A DNA stretch of 64,000 nt from Ochotona curzoniae (lineage: Eukaryota > Chordata > Mammalia > Lagomorpha > Ochotonidae). Below, piece after piece: positions 58,054 to 64,000 of this stretch. The translations under genes and the position numbers were made by a program. The stretch covers positions 5,580,001 through 5,644,000 of the forward strand of contig NW_024466459.1 in the NCBI RefSeq assembly GCF_017591425.1, in the 5' to 3' direction. Numbering within the stretch: the stretch's first letter is position 1; each line of letters starts with the position of its first letter. The notes below the pieces were generated by a model, which was given only the letters and a program-made list of their open reading frames with translations, did not search any database and was not told the origin of the DNA.

Positions 58054-58297
58054 CATTCTCAGATGTATTGAACTGGAAACAATCATTGTGTGTCTTCTGG
58101 TATAACATTGTCCCTTAGAAAGGGACAAAAGTATTCCAACCAGTGGGAACTTTGAAAACTGGAAAAAGTGATTCTCTGTAAACATCCCTCTAGGTCCTGA
58201 GTTCTCAACCCACTGCGGTAAACCACGGAGTTTGCTGTCAATTAGGGTAGTGCCCACTCCCTCAGGGGAAGATGGTGGTCATTTTTCAGGACAGTCT
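58054..58297. other. Unique spacer
   Basis: Nothing was recognised between two antisense SINEs. Confidence 0.5.
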
Positions 58298-58635
58298 CTT
58301 TTTTTGTAAGATTTATTTATTTTTATTGGAAAGTCAGATTTACAGAGAGGAGGAGGGACAGAGAGGAAGATCTTCCATCCGATGGTTCCCCCACCAAGTG
58401 ACCGCAACAGCCTGAGCTGAGCCGATCCAAAGCCAAGAGCCAGGAGATTCTTCCTGGTCTCCCACACGGGTGCAGGGTCCCAAGGCTTTGGGCTGTCCTT
58501 GACTGCTTTCCCAGGCCACAAGCAGGGAGCTGGATGGGAAGTGGAACAGCTGGGATAAGAACTGGTGCCTATTTGGGATCCCAGCATACTCAAGGTGGCA
58601 AGTTCAGCTGCTAGGCCACAGTGATAGACCCCACA
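58298..58635 (-). mobile_element. CSINE, antisense, well preserved
   Basis: The plus strand has TAAGATTTATTTATTTTTAT, AGGAAGATCTTCCATCCGAT, CACACGGGTGCAGGGTCCC and CACAAGCAGGGAGCTGGATG, ending TGCTAGGCCACAGTGATAGA. A full-length pika-type element. Confidence 0.94.
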
Positions 58636-59006
58636 ACAGTCTTGTTTCCAGTTTCTTGGCTTCTCTTCAATGTCAATCACATCATTTAGGCCTCCTAGGC
58701 ATGGCCTTAGGAGAACTCATAAATGAACAGTTTACATTTTGCCAAATGCATTGGCATTAAACAAATAAGTGGACCCAAGGCTGAAATCTGATACCCTGAT
58801 GTCTTTCATATCTGGATCTATGCCCATCAACAGCATTCAACACAGCCTAACAAGATATTTAAAAATAGATCAAATGACAGCCTTGTAATTTAGGAAGAAA
58901 AATGTTCCTACTTACAGATTCTAGAAGGATATTAGTTCTAATAATGTATTTTCTTCTGAAAGTTTCTCCCTGTATTACAGTGTATTAGTGTCCAGAAGAT
59001 AATGTG

Positions 59007-59092
59007 GTATATTATATAGATATTTATATATGTGTATATATATATCATATATTATATATATATTTATATATCTGTATATACTATACAATATA
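59007..59092. repeat. AT-rich (TATA)n microsatellite
   Basis: Imperfect TA repeats (TATATATATA, ATTATATATATATTTATA) over about 85 bases, largely self-complementary. Confidence 0.9.
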
Positions 59093-59987
59093 AATTCCAA
59101 ATGGATCCATGATTCCTTCTTTCCTTCTCAAGGGCTCTCCATGTCCTTTTGGAGTCATTTTCCTTCACTAGGAAGTTATTTCTTCAGGGATTTGAAAGTT
59201 AAATTAGTTTAACACCAACATTCTGAAGCTCATAATTTTTTTTTTTTAAGAGTGCCATAGAAATAAGCTCACATCATCATGTCTTACACATTTAGGAAAC
59301 AAGATTGTCATTAGTGCCTAGAGATTTACCTAAGGACATTTCATCGTAGCAGAACCTTGCACATGGCTCTGTGGAAAGCTGAAGTAGGTGTGCAACATTG
59401 GCTGCAGCAATGAGGAACTCTTGGTTTTGTCTTTACCGGCATGGCTCTCCCTTCAAGCCAGGTGCCCACCTCCTGCCATCTGTAACCAGCTCAGCTGGGA
59501 GCAACTGAGCCTTGAACACTTGCTATCAATGCTTTATTCTCTTAGACGTCACTGGTTTTATCAACTGGAGTAGAATTTCACAACAGTGCAGTGTCAGCTC
59601 CAAGATCATTTGGTTCCTCTTTACTCATATATTAAAAATTGATTAATTCCTAATTATCCCTCAAATCTCAAGTTTCTGCCATCCAACTTTCAACCAGGGT
59701 CTGTTTCCACATCTGTCTTCTGGATACCCCAAACTGCCTTTTCAATTCTGGGGCAGGGTGATTCCTTCCGCTGCTTCCTGATGTGGAATTGCTCATGTGC
59801 AAGGCACGAGCCTCCTGGAGAACGTCTTCTGCCTCGGTCAGTGTTAGCATAAGAACACATGTTGAAAAGTTTTTCTCAATTCCTCTTTCTCCATTTCCAT
59901 TTTGACTGAGCTGGTACTTCTTATGTACACTGCGCATCTATAATGTAAAGTCTGTGCCTTATAAGTACACAGGACCTCAGCTGGCAT

Positions 59988-59989
<2 letters not shown>

Positions 59990-60019
<30 letters not shown>
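59990..60019. repeat. (CA)n microsatellite
   Basis: A pure AC run of about 15 units. Confidence 0.95.
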
Positions 60020-60021
<2 letters not shown>

Positions 60022-61654
60022 TAACTGTGCACAAAGTACTTTTCTTAGGATTCTCTCTCTTTCTTTTGCCAATGACAAACTGCTTTAGAAATAAGCCAAT
60101 GAAACTTACCTCTGACCCTTTCTCATTAGTGACTTTGCAGATGTCCACCAAAGTCGGTGCCTTTGCTTGAAGACCACTGCCATAGTCCACACCTGCTGAG
60201 GCTCCTATGGGCGGCCATCACTTTACGGAATATGTGCTCACGGCTTGCAGATCTCCATCAGAGGCCAGCGTGGCTCAAATGTCTTCGCAAGCCCTCAGGC
60301 TCAAGGTCAAGACCTCAGAGGTAGGTTAACGCAGATCTGGGACGACAGTCGGAGCACCAGAAGCTATCTGTGAGTGTGTCTCTGACACTTTAGATATTAG
60401 GTGGATGTAACCACCATAAATAATGGGAAACCCTCATCAGAGCTGATTGGTGACTTAGGATCTGTCCACAGCAGCTTAGAGCCAAGTTCTTAAGGATAAA
60501 AAAAAAATATGCCTGGGCTCATATAATCCTCTCCAAAGCACAGAGATAAGGATGTTCTTTCCAGAAGCTAAACTCATGAACCCAAACCACATTTTTTCAG
60601 CCATATCAGAAACCTCTCAGACATATATTCAGCTTCTCTAATTCCTTTTTTCCTTTCTCAGTTTCTATGCTTGCACCTCTAAGGGTGCCTGCAAATCGAC
60701 ACCTTTGTCCTCTAAGCATTTTTTTTGATGTTAAAAAAGATTCAGAGATAAGGTTTATCAGGAAGTCCCAACTCACTTTAGGAGGATTTTCAATGAATAT
60801 GTTAAATCCGCCTCATCCTTGAGAATAGAAAGGGACCAAAGGCCAAGGGGAGAGAGATTTTATGAAAATAGATCTTTTGAGAAGAGTGCAGGAGTTTCAC
60901 TCCCATTCTGTTTTGAGCACAAGCAGCTGGCTTCGCCTTTAACCTTCCAAAAGGGGCTTCCAGATTACTACCTGGAGAGCCTGTGGTGTGAACTCTCGAG
61001 ATGAGGTGCTGAGCAATTAGGAGTCTGCCTGTTACCTGCAGGATCTGTGCCAAGAACCGTCTTCAGAATAACATGTGCCATAAGAGAGACAGAGGACTCC
61101 TTTGTGCAAACACTCATCCTTTTCCAGCTATGTCCGAGAACCAAGAAGCACCAGTGCTTCCCATGGACTCCCATGTGATTCCAGGGAGAAGTTGGTGAGC
61201 AGTTTACCTCCAAGGCAGCACACCTGCTGTGAGCGGATATGGAGGAATGGATGGATGAAAAGGCATGCAGGTAGTATCTTCCACCACAACCCTAGAGCTC
61301 AGGAAGGAGCAGAAATGTCAGCCCCGGAGCAGTGTGAATTACAAGGGCTCCACTGATGCACACGTGTCACCCATTTCATAGATGTTCCGTGAAGACTGAC
61401 CAGTAACAAATAAAAGAAGCTCAGGAGAATGTGATTACCTGTCCATAGTCAGTTTGGGCATTATTGGGATGTATGACAAATTCCAGTAAGTTCCTTAGTT
61501 CCATTTTTTTCGTACTATTTTTTCCTACTTTCATTGCACCCCATGAACCTCTCCTACCCAATCAGCTTGCTACTAAAAAGGCATGTATTTCATAAACAAG
61601 TAGTTCAACATCACAAGCCACAGGGCTTCAGACAACTTGACCTAGGTATTGTAT

Positions 61655-61965
61655 ACCTGTACACTCAGTGATTATAAAAGAGGAATCTCGACATCACGGT
61701 AATACCATTTTATGCATGCAAAGTGGTTAAGGCATATGAGACTTATAATTAATATGACTTTGAATTTGCCTGTGGAAATGGACAGCTATGGCTTGCTGTG
61801 AGATGGCGGAGAGTTGTCTGATGTCAGAGACCTGTGGCATCAGATACGGATGGGTATGGCTCATCAACCTTGAAAGGTGGCTGGATTTGCATACTTCACT
61901 TTTGACCAATGGCAGCTGCATTACACTCAGTGGAATTTCTGCATTTGCCTAGTATTGATGATGCG
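61655..61965. promoter_or_regulatory. Candidate conserved non-coding element
   Basis: A repeat-free block with TTATAATTAATATGAC, an octamer-like ATTTGCAT (61,883-61,895), a CCAAT-type GACCAATGG and an E-box in GGCAGCTGC close together. It looks enhancer-like. Conservation was not tested. Confidence 0.25.
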
Positions 61966-62391
61966 TAAAACGGCTTGTGAGCAAGTGTTAAAATGTGTGT
62001 CAACCTCAATCAGTTCTTAAAACCCCAGTTCGCTTTTTCAAAACAAGCAGACACGACCTATTTACAAACCAAGAGCGATTCAACTCCTGGGCTGTTTTGA
62101 AAGAACATACTTTACATGAAGGTGATCTCCTAAGAGTGGTAGCTACAACTTTTGAATTTAGGCCACAGACATTAGCCTGTAACATACAATAAAGAAGAGA
62201 ATTCTGGAAGCCACAACATTAACCTAGAATAGTTAAAGAATCATGTTGCATTTTGAAAATAGAGGAAAAGAAAGGGGAAGCAGTGGTCCTAATTCATTCT
62301 CAGAAATGACAAAAGTGGTCTCAGTTACTCTCTGCTAACACATGACAGATGTTTTGTGGGAACCAACTCTTTTGATATTCTGTTTCTTCAT

Positions 62392-62739
62392 AAAGACTAA
62401 GACGCAGGGGCGCTGTGAGATGGCTCAGTGGCTGAATCCTCCTCATCTCCCAGGATCCCATCCATAAGGGCACTGGTTCATGTCCCACCTGCTCCATATC
62501 CCATCCAGCTCCCTGCTTGTGGCCTGGGAAAGCAATAAAGAAGGCCTAAAGCCTTGGGACCCTGTACCCGTGTGGGAGACATGGAGGAAGCTCCAGGCTC
62601 CTGGTTTCGGATAAGCTTAGTCCTGGCTGTGGCGGCTACTTGAGAAATGAAGAGTGGATGAAAGATCTTTCCATCTGTCTCCTCTCTCTATAAACCTGCC
62701 TTTCCAATAAAAATAAATAAATCTTTTTAAAAAGACTAA
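62392..62739 (+). mobile_element. CSINE with 9-bp target-site duplication
   Basis: AAAGACTAA at 62,392-62,400 recurs at 62,731-62,739. The element between has GGGCGCTGTGAGATGGCTCA, CTTGTGGCCTGGGAAAGCAA, TACCCGTGTGGGAGACATGG and a CCTTTCCAATAAAAATAAAT tail. Confidence 0.92.
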
Positions 62740-63927
62740 ATCACAGGATCCTTTCACACAGAAGGCAAAAGGAGAGTTAATCAAAATTTGCTAGGTTTCT
62801 TTGTCAATGCCATTACGTTTGATGTCTTCTTATTTCAACAGTGATTGAAATCAATGTGTATTTCTCTATTTGGAAAGAGAAATAACAAAGAAATCCAATC
62901 TAGCAAGAAATATAAATCTTGTTTTGCTTCATGCTCAAAGTATTGAAAAAGCGGTATATGAGGTATTTGTAAAAGCAGCTTATCAGTCATGAATGGCAGA
63001 TTCCAAAATAAAATGTCATCAGTATAATTAAAAACGCTGTCAAAGGCTGGCATACGATAGCAACGGTGGCAGTGATAGAACATTCATAAATTCTTCCACC
63101 TTTGGAAGAATTCTCATTGTCCTTTTATGATTGGCAGTTCCTAAAGAGTGAAGACTCCCTTATTGGTGGTGTTCCATTCTTCCAAAAATATCCAGCCAAT
63201 CCACACACATTCAGCCATCCCAATCAAATGTATCTTGAAGAATGACCTGCTCACACATCCTAGCAAATAGCTGCTCGATATTATATGGATGATTTTTCTT
63301 TTTTAAGTCAGAAGAAAGATTTTATCTGGAGATTCTTTTTCCCTCTCTTATCCTATTTGCCTCAAACACATCTCACTCGGATATGTTGAAACTATCTGTA
63401 GAGTTTTGGTTATTTTTGAGTTCAATAAGTAAGGTGATGTATTTTGAAAGGATTTATGACCTATTGCACTACACTAAATAATAAAATAGGCGATTCACTC
63501 CATAATATGGATTGCTTCTAAGATAATACATGTGAGGAGTTAAAAACACAAGCACTTTGCCATCAAAGTAGGAAGCTGTTTAAGCTGAAGAGAAGATGCT
63601 TGGTAACGAAATGAGTGACTTCAGTCATTATACTCTTACAGGTTCACTTTAATTGGTTGCCAGGATGGTTTTTCTTTTCAGTTTCGAAATTCTTTTGCCC
63701 CTATATGCATATTTTTCTCCAACACTTACTGATTCCTTTCCTTGCACTTTCAAAATGCACAGAGAGCTCCAAGTTTGGCTCAGAAGTCTCATTGGGCATC
63801 ACCTGCCTGGTAACCGATCTTTTCTCTCTTATACTTTTATTAGCTTTGAGATAACACTGTACAATTTGCACAGCAGCCCAAGGCTTAATGCATTATTAAA
63901 TCAATGTTTCAACAAAATAGAAATTAA
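62740..63927. other. Unique AT-rich DNA
   Basis: No repeat family, RNA gene or coding evidence was recognised. Confidence 0.5.
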
Positions 63928-63930
63928 GGA

Positions 63931-63998
<68 letters not shown>

Positions 63999-64000
63999 AA
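63928..64000. repeat. (GAAA)n microsatellite, continues past window
   Basis: At least 18 perfect GAAA units, uninterrupted up to the window's last base. The full length is unknown. Confidence 0.98.

Larger units (their letters stand above)
58636..62391. other. Long unique stretch (about 3.8 kb)
   Basis: No SINE or L1 was recognised. It contains AT-rich and CA microsatellites and a candidate conserved element, listed separately. Minus-strand frames at 59,668-59,937 and 60,968-61,213 have no recognisable domain. Confidence 0.5.

Overview
This is mammalian nuclear DNA with no recognisable intact protein-coding gene. The host is a lagomorph and most probably a pika (Ochotona). The main evidence is about 30 copies of the tRNA-derived lagomorph C-repeat SINE (CSINE). 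The younger copies start GGGCCTGGCGCGGTGGC and end in a CCAATAAAAATAAATAAATC-type tail, which I associate with pika rather than rabbit. Older, diverged C-family copies, lagomorph-type L1 3' ends, ancient L1, MIR and MaLR LTR remnants, and microsatellites make up most of the rest. The species call comes from memory of the repeat families, not from a search.

Layout. 1-459: two head-to-tail SINEs. 469-8900: mostly unique AT-rich DNA, broken by a GC-rich repeat-like block and an L1 3' end at 3.7-4.8 kb. 9.8-16 kb: the densest repeat zone. It holds seven SINEs, an antisense L1 tail, an unidentified 560-bp segment open for 187 codons on the minus strand (10.9-11.5 kb), a strong CTCF-like motif (about 11,980), a TTGG microsatellite and a GC-rich block (12.3-12.85 kb). 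17.4-22.7 kb: unique DNA with a candidate conserved enhancer (17.8-18.5 kb). 26.3-27.7 kb: an antisense L1 tail, then a minus-strand stretch with several coding-like blocks in shifting frames. 28-46 kb: scattered SINEs and one long antisense ancient L1 (40.37-41.84 kb). The youngest-looking SINE, with a 15-bp target-site duplication, lies at 44,275. 46-64 kb: more SINEs, an L1 ORF2 remnant, two adjacent MaLR LTRs (55.4-56.2 kb), a second lagomorph L1 3' end, and an uninterrupted GAAA array running off the right edge.

Nothing here forms an operon or pathway. The window looks like a large intron or a gene-poor intergenic region. Open reading frames of 60-187 codons occur on both strands, but none shows convincing gene structure, and many are read-throughs of SINEs. 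Coordinates of old repeats are approximate (tens of bases), since no repeat-library alignment could be run.
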